Shown here: positions 1 through 7,432 of the stretch, piece after piece
Numbering within the stretch: position 1 is the stretch's first letter
Layout: each line of letters opens with the position of its first letter
NCBI GenBank assembly: GCA_965200035.1
Contig: OZ241334.1
Location: forward strand, 2,852,001-2,916,000
Length of the DNA: 64,000 bases
DNA from: UBA1952 sp965200035
GTDB taxonomy: Bacteria > Bacteroidota > Bacteroidia > Chitinophagales > Chitinophagaceae
Direction of reading: 5' to 3'
The notes under the pieces: generated by a model
What the model saw: the letters and a program-made list of their open reading frames with translations, nothing else
Database searches by the model: none
What the model was told of the DNA's origin: nothing
Translations under genes and position numbers: made by a program

Positions 1-753
1 TTTAATGTCATACTGTTCATGAAGACGTAGCCGCTCAAGCGCTATGTAAGCTAACATAACTTCATGCTCACGACTGAAGGGAATTCCGGGTTTGTCTGAC
101 TCGTACAGCAAATATCGCAGTATTTCAGAAAGTTTAAGAATTGCGTCTGGCGTCTGAATATTATTCTCCAAGGAAAGGCCGTAGAGATTGTTAAGCGTGT
201 TAAACAGAAAATGTGGATTAAGCTGTCCCTTTAAAAAAAGTAGCTCCGTTTCCAATTGTTTACGGTGTATGGCCTCATACCTACGCTGTTGCGTAAAATA
301 ATAGCGCGTGTACCATGCAAGGGTAAATATAAATACTAGGATCGCGAGGAAGCAAAAATAATTGACCAATTGATTGAGCCAGAAGAGTTGTTGGTAGGCT
401 GGTGGTACACCACCACTCGTCGCAATGCTATATGACGCGATACGCGTTTGTGGATGACTGTCCATTGCAGACTTAACGATGAGGACATATGAGACTGCGG
501 TAACCAATACGTTGAAAAAGACAACTGCACAGTAGGCAAGACGCCTTCGACTGACAAGCAGTCGCGGTACCAACAGCAAGTTATTGGTGTACACTAGAGC
601 AATGACGAGTAGATAAAGAATGCCCGAATACAGCTGGACCCAAGTAGGTGCGTGGGTATCAATTCTCGGTATGATCAGCAATGCCCAGAACCAAACATTC
701 ATGGCGCCCCGGCCGACAACCGCTAACATTATTCTTTTAGGAAGGCTAGACAT
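1..753 (-). CDS. LytS/YpdA-type sensor histidine kinase, C-terminus cut by window edge
   Basis: Reading the minus strand from the ATG at 751-753 gives an open frame of 251 codons that runs off the window start, so the C-terminal ATPase part is missing. Residues 1-150 contain about four hydrophobic membrane segments. A short helical linker follows, then the His_kinase signature LNPHFLFNTLNNL with the phospho-acceptor His at about residue 181. This order (membrane module, linker, PHFLFN box) is that of the LytS/YpdA family, which normally phosphorylates a LytTR response regulator encoded next door; that gene would lie to the left of the window. The input signal is unknown. It may be cargo of the element bounded by the tRNA-Ser at 4391. 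Confidence 0.85.
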   Translation of the reverse strand, partial: MSSLPKRIMLAVVGRGAMNVWFWALLIIPRIDTHAPTWVQLYSGILYLLVIALVYTNNLLLVPRLLVSRRRLAYCAVVFFNVLVTAVSYVLIVKSAMDSHPQTRIASYSIATSGGVPPAYQQLFWLNQLVNYFCFLAILVFIFTLAWYTRYYFTQQRRYEAIHRKQLETELLFLKGQLNPHFLFNTLNNLYGLSLENNIQTPDAILKLSEILRYLLYESDKPGIPFSREHEVMLAYIALERLRLHEQYDIK

Positions 754-926
754 TTACTAAAGATCATTATGTGGCCTAAATAACGCAAATAAGATCGACG
801 GAGTTGCGAAAAAAACCGATGAACTAAAAGAAGATTATTTTATCCGAAAGATGAGTCATTCTGTCGACTTTAATTGATGAATCTATAGGCTGGTCATTCC
901 TTTGCACTATCTAAAATCAAAATACA

Positions 927-1571
927 ATGAAAAAGCAAATTTCAACAAACAAAAAAATTGTAATCTTCATTACAGTACTGATCTTTTGCTATGTGGCCTA
1001 CAGCTCAGCCTTACCATTGCTGAAATGGGCCTATGGTATTCGTGAGCCCCGTATAGAGCAGGCAGCGTCACTGCTGGTAACGGCAAAGAAATATGGACTT
1101 ACATCTAAGTGTCTTGTAACAGTAACGCCATGCGCATACCGAGGATTGTTTGATAAGTTTTACCATAGCATACCGGAGGCTTTGATCTTTGATCGAAACG
1201 GCAGGCGTATTGAATACAAAAAACCAGGCAGTGATTGCAATGCTGGGCTATTTGGATTTATTCCCAAGCTCAATAGAGCGCATAAATCTAATGCGGCTGG
1301 ACCAGCGGTCTTAGCAAGTACTTTATGTCAGCTTCGGGACGTACAAGGACATTTGCTGCCTGCAACTTATCTTGACTCAACCGCCGACTTTTACCTGATG
1401 ATATCGTGGACCGCATTTACAGGCAAGTTGAATGATAATCATGTCAGGGCTTGGCAAAATCTTGCCATGCAAAATAGGCAGGCACGCATCCAGGTAATTG
1501 AGGTCAACTTCGACATACAACAGTGGTGGCCGAAAGTAGCAAGGGATACACTCATGCACAAATGGCTGTGA
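927..1571 (+). CDS. Unrecognised membrane-anchored protein, 214 aa
   Basis: I do not recognise a named family. The N-terminus is a signal anchor: a Lys-rich start, then a hydrophobic segment at about residues 11-31. The rest is predicted to be outside the cytoplasmic membrane. It has four cysteines (CLVTVTPC, a lone Cys in SDCNAG, and one in TLCQL) and a conserved-looking C-terminal block ending in VNFDIQQWW. The alternating hydrophobic strands and this tail are faintly reminiscent of a thioredoxin-like alpha/beta domain, but there is no CxxC, so that is a guess. It is divergent from the sensor kinase on its left across 173 bp. Confidence 0.6.
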   Translation: MKKQISTNKKIVIFITVLIFCYVAYSSALPLLKWAYGIREPRIEQAASLLVTAKKYGLTSKCLVTVTPCAYRGLFDKFYHSIPEALIFDRNGRRIEYKKPGSDCNAGLFGFIPKLNRAHKSNAAGPAVLASTLCQLRDVQGHLLPATYLDSTADFYLMISWTAFTGKLNDNHVRAWQNLAMQNRQARIQVIEVNFDIQQWWPKVARDTLMHKWL

Positions 1572-1700
1572 TACTTACAACGCAATTTTCCCAATAGAGC
1601 CACAACGCCGTTTTTAAGCTACGTTTAAACCTTAATTCAACCATGTACACCATGACACAGGTCAGATCGCTTAAATAAATTTAAAAATACAATATACCCC

Positions 1701-2279
1701 ATGACGGAGCTCGAGCAGTATATCAAATTATATTTCGGCGTAGCGGATACTGATCTTGCAACCATTAATGCGCTCTTCCGGCTCACGGCTTTAAAGAGGG
1801 GCGACTACTTTTTAAAAGCTGGCCGTATTTGTGATAAGTTGAGCTTTCAGAAATCCGGGTTGATAAGAGTGTATGCTACAACAGATGAAAAAGAAATAAC
1901 CCAATGGATCTCTTCCAAAGGATATTTCATTACAGACCTTTCAGGAATCATTTTCAATAAATCCTCCAGGTACAATATACATGCTCTGACGGACTGTGAG
2001 TTCTACACGATCAGCCGGGAAAATTATAATCGCCTCGGTCAGCTGATTCCCCGGTGGCATGAACTGGAAAAGCTGTTTATAGCTCACTGTTTCACCCTTC
2101 TGGAAGACCGGATTTTTACCTTGCTTTCCATGCCTGCCGAAGACCGCTACCGGCAGTTGTTTGAGCAGCAGAAAGAGTTGTTCAACCAGGTACCTTTACA
2201 GTACCTGGCATCCATGATGGGAATGACGCCGGAAACCTTAAGCCGTTTGAGAAAGAAGGACAGCCTGGCAAATTCTTGA
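1701..2279 (+). CDS. Crp/Fnr-family transcriptional regulator
   Basis: A 192-residue protein with the usual length and layout: an N-terminal cyclic-nucleotide-binding-type beta-roll (about 20-115, with the KAGRICDKLSFQKSGLIRVY stretch typical of Bacteroidota members), a long dimerisation helix, and a C-terminal helix-turn-helix around 160-188 (QYLASMMGMTPETLSRLRKK). The canonical cAMP phosphate-binding Arg motif is not visible, as is common in this clade, so the ligand is unknown. The next gene, a secreted SRPBCC protein 63 bp downstream, is a plausible target or partner. A small hairpin, CTTGAT-TTTT-ATCAAG, overlaps the stop codon (2275-2290). Confidence 0.85.
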   Translation: MTELEQYIKLYFGVADTDLATINALFRLTALKRGDYFLKAGRICDKLSFQKSGLIRVYATTDEKEITQWISSKGYFITDLSGIIFNKSSRYNIHALTDCEFYTISRENYNRLGQLIPRWHELEKLFIAHCFTLLEDRIFTLLSMPAEDRYRQLFEQQKELFNQVPLQYLASMMGMTPETLSRLRKKDSLANS

Positions 2280-2342
2280 TTTTTATCAAGCGCAGCGGAC
2301 GAACCGGCAAGGAACTTTGTTTTAATAAAATCAACTAAAACA

Positions 2343-2852
2343 ATGCTCATCAGAACCATTCTTTTTACGGCAATCTTTCTATCAGCCTTATCCTCCAGTA
2401 ACGCTAAAAGTCATCCAGGTGTCTGCAAGCCCAATGAAGAAGCTCCCGCGTTTTGCAAAAAGACCATGCTCATCCATGCAAAGCCAGAATGCGTCTGGGC
2501 CGTTCTGACTAATATTAATAACTGGAATAGCTGGCTGACCACGGTAAGCACATCCAAGCTGAACGGTACGTTACAGCCCAATACGACGTTTGACTGGAAA
2601 ACAGCGGGCGCAAAGATTCATTCAACAATTCATACTGTTGACCCTTATTCTAACTTCGGCTGGACGGGAAAGGTATATGGCGTATTTGCCATTCATAACT
2701 GGACCTTCAAAGAAACAGATGGTGGTACCGAAGTTACCGTCAGCGAAAGTATGCAGGGCTTTCTGGCGGCTATATTCAGAAAGTATTTCAACAGGACACT
2801 TGAAAACGACATGGTTCAATCGCTGCAGCAACTGAAGAAAGCATGCGAATAA
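2343..2852 (+). CDS. Secreted SRPBCC (polyketide cyclase/START-like) protein
   Basis: 169 residues. A signal peptide (about 1-21, cleavage near SNA-KS) precedes a single SRPBCC-type helix-grip domain: the first strand and helix include the typical AKPECVWAVLTNINNWNSW motif, a central sheet follows, and a C-terminal long helix (LENDMVQSLQQLKKACE) closes the pocket. Such domains bind hydrophobic ligands; substrate and reaction cannot be read here. A secreted version with paired cysteines near the mature N-terminus is less common than the cytoplasmic form. It sits directly behind the Crp/Fnr regulator in the same orientation. Confidence 0.75.
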   Translation: MLIRTILFTAIFLSALSSSNAKSHPGVCKPNEEAPAFCKKTMLIHAKPECVWAVLTNINNWNSWLTTVSTSKLNGTLQPNTTFDWKTAGAKIHSTIHTVDPYSNFGWTGKVYGVFAIHNWTFKETDGGTEVTVSESMQGFLAAIFRKYFNRTLENDMVQSLQQLKKACE

Positions 2853-2924
2853 ATGCCCTGCCCGCTTTACAGCCCGGCATGCCGGTGTTCTTTTATCAGG
2901 CGGTAGATGTCAGCGCCGAGCTGA

Positions 2925-4142
2925 TTATTTATTAGCCAGCTTTAATTTTAATTCGGCCATGTCGTGACTTTTTTTCAGATCAACAATTTTTGCGTAATGC
3001 TGTGTCTGTTTAACGGAGCTATGTCCCAACATGCTGGAAACTGTTTCTAATGGAACACCGTTGCTGAGCGTTATAGTCGTTGCAAAAGAATGCCGCGCGA
3101 TGTGAAAGGTCAACTTTTTCGTTATTCCGCATAGATCTGCTATCTCTTTCAGATAAGCATTCATCTTTTGATTAGTTAAAACCGGTAGAACGTGATTGCC
3201 ATCACTGCATTTTTCATGACCTCTGTATTTTTCGAGGATTTCAATTGCTTTGGGTAATAATGGCAATCTGGTTGGTGATTCGGTCTTTTGTCGTTGCGTT
3301 ATTATCCATTGTTCACCATCTTCACCTGTAATTATGTTGGTATGCTTTAAGGCTTTTACATCGGCATAGGCCAAACCTGTGTAACAGCTAAAAATAAAAA
3401 TGTCTTTGACAAAATTTAAACGGTCTGTACAAAAGAGCTTATTGCTGATCGCTTCAATTTCACTACTGTTCAATGGGGTAATGTGAACTTCCTTTCTGGT
3501 CGTTTTAAATTCAATAAACGGATCTCGGTTTAGCCATCCCTTTTTGATGCATTGAAGAATTATCTTCTTGACATTGGTTATATACTTAACTACTGAATTA
3601 TGGCCGCACTTTTTTGCGGTCTTAAGCCAGTAGGAAAAATCAGAAACAAACTCATAATTTAGGTCGTTAATGTCTATATCTGATATTGCATATTTCCACT
3701 CTATAAATTCGCGGGTATTTTTTAAGGTAGTCTCATAACGGCTTAACGTAGCAGGCGCAAAATCGATTCCAATAAGGGACTTGAGTTGTTTATTGTGCTC
3801 TTCCAAAAGGTTCAACAACATTCTTCTTTCATCGCCTTTTCCGGTAACTACATTTTTTAAGTTTTCGGCAGTAATCGGTTTACCGCTTTCAAGAAGTGCT
3901 GCTTTCGCCTGGAAAACTTTAGCGTAAATGGTTTCCAGATAGGCGTTCAGGCTTTTAGCATCTTCTTTTGTTCCTGTCGCCCGCCCGGCCGATTGGTTCC
4001 ATCGGTCAGGATACCAAATTCGTTTTGTAGATAACTCTTTTGGTATTCCATCGACAGTGATTCTTAGATAGACATACCTTGTACTTGTCTGATTTTTGGG
4101 CTGCTTCAAAAAGAAGAATAACCCGAAGCTTTTTTCCAACAT
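2925..4142 (-). CDS. Bacteroidota-type tyrosine recombinase/integrase
   Basis: 405 residues with the standard order: N-terminal arm-binding domain (1-95), SAM-like core-binding domain (about 105-215) and C-terminal catalytic domain. Visible active-site residues are Lys286, HIAR at 347-350 (His and Arg II), His374 in LGHSS and nucleophile Tyr383 in QHYAKI. The first catalytic Arg is replaced: the motif reads TGLAY at 255-259, a substitution known in Bacteroidota integrases. The gene starts 249 bp from the 3' end of tRNA-Ser, the arrangement of a tRNA-targeting integrative element. The spacer holds nested inverted repeats. It is full-length and looks functional. Confidence 0.93.
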   Translation of the reverse strand: MLEKSFGLFFFLKQPKNQTSTRYVYLRITVDGIPKELSTKRIWYPDRWNQSAGRATGTKEDAKSLNAYLETIYAKVFQAKAALLESGKPITAENLKNVVTGKGDERRMLLNLLEEHNKQLKSLIGIDFAPATLSRYETTLKNTREFIEWKYAISDIDINDLNYEFVSDFSYWLKTAKKCGHNSVVKYITNVKKIILQCIKKGWLNRDPFIEFKTTRKEVHITPLNSSEIEAISNKLFCTDRLNFVKDIFIFSCYTGLAYADVKALKHTNIITGEDGEQWIITQRQKTESPTRLPLLPKAIEILEKYRGHEKCSDGNHVLPVLTNQKMNAYLKEIADLCGITKKLTFHIARHSFATTITLSNGVPLETVSSMLGHSSVKQTQHYAKIVDLKKSHDMAELKLKLANK

Positions 4143-4232
4143 GACACAACTTTTAATGGTTTTTTAAAGTTGGAAATGCTATTGCTTCAAAACAAGATGT
4201 ATATAACATGAACATCTTGACTTTCAAATAGT

Positions 4233-4287
4233 TAGCGTCAAGCTCATGCGTCTTTTTTCAAATAAAAAGACGCCACGAATGACGCTA
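4233..4287. repeat. Nested inverted repeats between integrase and tRNA-Ser
   Basis: Two perfect palindromes are nested. The outer arms are TAGCGTCA (4233-4240) and TGACGCTA (4280-4287). The inner arms are GCGTCTTTTT (4248-4257) and AAAAAGACGC (4264-4273), with a 6-nt loop. All four arms share a GCGTC/GACGC core. The position between the integrase start and the tRNA 3' end fits integrase or excisionase arm-binding sites (inference). The inner hairpin could also act as a terminator. Confidence 0.7.
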
Positions 4288-4300
4288 GTTAATTTTAATT

Positions 4301-4382
4301 GCTTTTGAAAATATTGATAATAGGCCTAAATTAAAAAAGCCCGCAAATCAACGATTTGCAGGCTTTTGAAAGCTTTGATAAT
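4301..4382. repeat. Imperfect 21-bp direct repeat flanking the terminator
   Basis: GCTTTTGAAA-atattGATAAT at 4301-4321 recurs as GCTTTTGAAA-gctttGATAAT at 4362-4382, with about three mismatches. The copies bracket the tRNA terminator. They could be recombinase arm sites or a trace of an att-site duplication; this is not demonstrated. Confidence 0.45.
4335..4366 (-). terminator. Rho-independent terminator of tRNA-Ser
   Basis: The stem GCCCGCAAATC / GATTTGCAGGC has one mismatch and a 3-nt loop, and is flanked by A and T runs on both sides. It lies 25 bp beyond the tRNA 3' end and is nearly symmetric, so it could also stop transcripts leaving the integrase side. Confidence 0.7.
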
Positions 4383-4387
4383 GCTTT

Positions 4388-4475
<88 letters not shown>

Positions 4476-4479
4476 GCTG

Positions 4480-4508
4480 CAAAAATAAGCCGGCAATCCT
4501 GATTTCAA
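4480..4508 (-). promoter_or_regulatory. Bacteroidota-type promoter for tRNA-Ser
   Basis: On the minus strand, TTG (4508-4506) is followed after 18 nt by TATTTTTG (4487-4480), matching the Bacteroidota TTG-N19-TAnnTTTG pattern. The predicted start falls at or just before the tRNA 5' end. Confidence 0.6.
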
Positions 4509-4622
4509 AATCTTTTTTCGGCTTTGGGTATATTTTTTATAAGCCCATGTTAAAGCGCCATACAGCACGCATCTGCCTTTGTTTATGCTTCGTATATAGA
4601 GTCTAACTTTCCACCCAATTTT

Positions 4623-5309
4623 ATGATGAAACAGATTTTTCAATCAATCGCCTTGCTTTCACTTTCTGCATTGCAGCTTACTGCCTGTGCCCAGAATGAT
4701 GATCATTTTAAGACCACCAAAACGTTTAAAGAGATGAGCACGAATACTGCGCAGGCTGCTAATGGACATGCCAAACATCTTGATACCGCCACTTTTGCCG
4801 CCGGATGTTTCTGGTGTACGGAAGCTCAATTCCAGCAATTGAAGGGAGTGGAAAAAGTGGAAAGCGGTTTTGAAGGCGGGCATGTAAAGAACCCTTCTTA
4901 CAAAGATGTTTGCACGGGCACTACCGGCCATGCCGAAACCTGCAATATCTATTACGATCCTTCCAAGATCAGCTACGATGAATTGCTGGCTGCTTTCTGG
5001 ACTTCTCATGATCCTACTCAGCTCAACCGCCAGGGCAATGATATGGGTACACAGTACCGCTCGGCTATCTTTTATCATAATAATGAGCAGAAGAAAAAAG
5101 CGGAAGATTACAAGCAAAAGCTAAACGCTGAGAAAGCCTGGGATAAGCCGGTAGTGACCGAGATTACGGCTGCAACGACTTTTTATAAAGCCGAAGACTA
5201 TCACCAGAATTATTACAATGAAAATGGCGACCAGCCCTACTGCACTTTTGTGGTAGGCCCGAAGGTGGAAAAATTCAGAAAAGTATTTGCCGGCAAGCTG
5301 AAGAAGTAA
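4623..5309 (+). CDS. msrA: Peptide-methionine (S)-S-oxide reductase MsrA, lipoprotein form
   Basis: 228 residues. An N-terminal lipoprotein signal ends in LTAC (Cys22), and a roughly 30-residue linker leads to the MsrA domain with the hallmark GCFWC at 61-65 (catalytic Cys62). The downstream blocks GFEGG, TGHAETC, FWTSHDPTQLNRQGNDMGTQYRS and DYHQNYY are all present. The enzyme reduces methionine-S-sulfoxide in proteins; the lipobox places it in the periplasm, probably tethered to a membrane. No msrB is fused or adjacent. The start may be either of two consecutive ATGs (4623 or 4626). It converges on the surface-protein operon across a shared terminator. Confidence 0.95.
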   Translation: MMKQIFQSIALLSLSALQLTACAQNDDHFKTTKTFKEMSTNTAQAANGHAKHLDTATFAAGCFWCTEAQFQQLKGVEKVESGFEGGHVKNPSYKDVCTGTTGHAETCNIYYDPSKISYDELLAAFWTSHDPTQLNRQGNDMGTQYRSAIFYHNNEQKKKAEDYKQKLNAEKAWDKPVVTEITAATTFYKAEDYHQNYYNENGDQPYCTFVVGPKVEKFRKVFAGKLKK

Positions 5310-5330
5310 GTAAGTCGTTGGCATAAAAAA

Positions 5331-5352
5331 AGCCCGCTCATGTGAGCGGGCT
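5331..5352. terminator. Bidirectional terminator
   Basis: AGCCCGCTCA-TG-TGAGCGGGCT is a perfect 10-bp stem with A7 on the left and T5 on the right. It sits between convergent msrA and the T9SS gene and can serve both. Confidence 0.9.
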
Positions 5353-5386
5353 TTTTCTTATTATGGTCTGTCCGTAATCAGCACTC

Positions 5387-7399
5387 TTAGCGAATAACAG
5401 AAACCTTTTCACGGGACAGATTCTCGCCTTGCTGCATACGTACTTCGTACATGCCTGCTGCGAGGTTAGAGATATCAATCTGCTCACCAGCCATCACTTC
5501 TTTCTTCAGTGTCAGTGCGCCTGTAGCATTGAAGATATAGATGGTTGCGCTGCTGCCATTGCCGCCTGCGAGGAACAGAGAGCCTGCGGCCGGGTTTGGA
5601 TAAACGCTCAGCTGGGTAGTAAGTACGCCATCGAAAGATACCGTGCGGATATCGCTGGTGGTATATTCACCATTCAGATCAAACTGGATAAGGCGGTAGT
5701 AATTCTTGCCGTTCACCGGATTGTTGTGCATCATACCATAGCTGTGCTTATCAGTAGTTGTGCCATGACCCTTTACTGTACCAATGCTCTTCCAGTCTTT
5801 CGCATTTACGCTATGTTCAATTTCGAAATGGTCATTGTTTTGCTCAGCCGCAGTTACCCATGTCAGTGCTACTGCGTCTTTCTGCTTTTGTGCATCAAAA
5901 GATAACAGGGTTACAGCCAGTGGAGCAAAAGACGTTTGCAGAGCGTAAGTAGCAGGTGAAGAAACCTGACCAGCTGCATCAATCAGGCTGTAAGTAAAGC
6001 CGAAATTGGTAGCGGATGTATAACCCTGGCGGGCTGCATACACCGCATAGATGCGCAGTTTGGCAGGGTCAAAATTGTCGATCGTAGTTCCTGCAGTAAC
6101 CGGAATTACCGTTGTGCCTGTTGTGTTGTAATAAAGCAGGGTATTGGAATTCAGAGAAACAGCCTGGAACTTCTTGCCTGTAGCGCAGGAAGATGTTCCG
6201 TTGCAATCCTCAGCGTCATTGCCGGATAGTGTTGTGCTGCCAACAGTTCCTGGCTGGCTTACCAGATTGGTATTGCTGGAAAGAATGCTCTGCGTTATAT
6301 AAGTAATACCACCCGTTGTGAAAGTAGGGGTAGGCCATGGGCTACTTGGGGTAGATGTAAACGCTGTGTTGGAGATCTTGAATGATTTAGGATCCGCAAC
6401 CGGTGCGCGCTCGATACCGAAGTTCAGGTTATCCATATCGCCCATACCAGTAGTAAGAGCGATGATGCCCGGCATAGATGAATTCTGAAGCGCTGTATTG
6501 TTGGAAGACGTGATGTCAACACCTGTGCTTACCCAGTTTCCGGGAAGTACCGGAGTAGGAGGAACGGTGATAACCACTACACCAGGAGTTGCAGATACCT
6601 GCAGCTTCAGGCCGCTGGTCATAGCTGGTACTTCAGTAATCGTATAAGTGCCATTGGCATTTACCGGAGCCGTGCCGATCACAGTGCCGGCAGCGTTTGC
6701 AAGATTTACATAAAGGTTAGCACCAGTTGCAACAGTCGTAGGAGTGTTTACAGTAGAGCCGGAACCATCAACTAAAAGTTCGCCTGAACCCTGCATCTTA
6801 TCGCCGTTCGCATCATTCCATATCTTACCGGTGATGTTGATTGGGCAGTACAGGGGAGTATTGCTCACGTTAGACAGGTAATAGTCATCATCGTTATTGA
6901 TATAGTCAAAATAGTTCTTGTAGTCATACATGTTCACCCCTAGACCACCGGCCGTCGGGTCGGTCCCATTGATGAAGATGCGGATGTCAGAGATACAGCT
7001 ACCACCTGAATATTTGAAGCGAAACAGCTCATATTCTACATTAGCCGTAAAGGTCGGAGTGGTTGTTGTACCAGCAGGAAACCAATCATAGTATGAATGG
7101 GTCTGTGATGCATTGTAGCTTACACTCGAAGGACTATAGCTCCATCCGCCAGCACCCTGAACAGATGTGGTAACCAGTGTGGTACTTACATTACCGGGAA
7201 ATACAACGGTAAATTTGGATGACTGGATGATCTGACCACCGGATAGCGTCTGGTTGGAGATCATCGAGGCAATGTACTCGCCGGTTGGTTTGTTGAATGT
7301 CAGGTTGTACTTAACAACCTTTGGTACAATTGCGAATGATACTGTAGCGCTTAGCGTGACTAGCAGGACCAGCAATGATTTTAGAATTTTTTTCATCAT
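5387..7399 (-). CDS. Secreted surface protein with SdrD-like module and T9SS type A sorting domain
   Basis: 670 residues. The order is a signal peptide (about 1-23), an N-terminal beta-rich region (24-190), one SD-repeat-like module opening with GKIWNDANGDKMQGSGE, a cadherin-like segment, and a fibronectin-like block (FDAQKQKDAVALTWVTAAEQNNDHFEIEHS). The last 74 residues (597-670) are a T9SS type A domain starting LSVYPNP. It is predicted to be exported through the outer membrane and anchored or released. Its NDANGD module matches the repeat unit of the giant protein 33 bp upstream, with which it forms an operon, suggesting joint function on the cell surface, such as adhesion or matrix. Confidence 0.85.
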   Translation of the reverse strand: MMKKILKSLLVLLVTLSATVSFAIVPKVVKYNLTFNKPTGEYIASMISNQTLSGGQIIQSSKFTVVFPGNVSTTLVTTSVQGAGGWSYSPSSVSYNASQTHSYYDWFPAGTTTTPTFTANVEYELFRFKYSGGSCISDIRIFINGTDPTAGGLGVNMYDYKNYFDYINNDDDYYLSNVSNTPLYCPINITGKIWNDANGDKMQGSGELLVDGSGSTVNTPTTVATGANLYVNLANAAGTVIGTAPVNANGTYTITEVPAMTSGLKLQVSATPGVVVITVPPTPVLPGNWVSTGVDITSSNNTALQNSSMPGIIALTTGMGDMDNLNFGIERAPVADPKSFKISNTAFTSTPSSPWPTPTFTTGGITYITQSILSSNTNLVSQPGTVGSTTLSGNDAEDCNGTSSCATGKKFQAVSLNSNTLLYYNTTGTTVIPVTAGTTIDNFDPAKLRIYAVYAARQGYTSATNFGFTYSLIDAAGQVSSPATYALQTSFAPLAVTLLSFDAQKQKDAVALTWVTAAEQNNDHFEIEHSVNAKDWKSIGTVKGHGTTTDKHSYGMMHNNPVNGKNYYRLIQFDLNGEYTTSDIRTVSFDGVLTTQLSVYPNPAAGSLFLAGGNGSSATIYIFNATGALTLKKEVMAGEQIDISNLAAGMYEVRMQQGENLSREKVSVIR

Positions 7400-7432
7400 T
7401 CTTCGTTTTAATTGATTGTGGTTTTATAAAAA

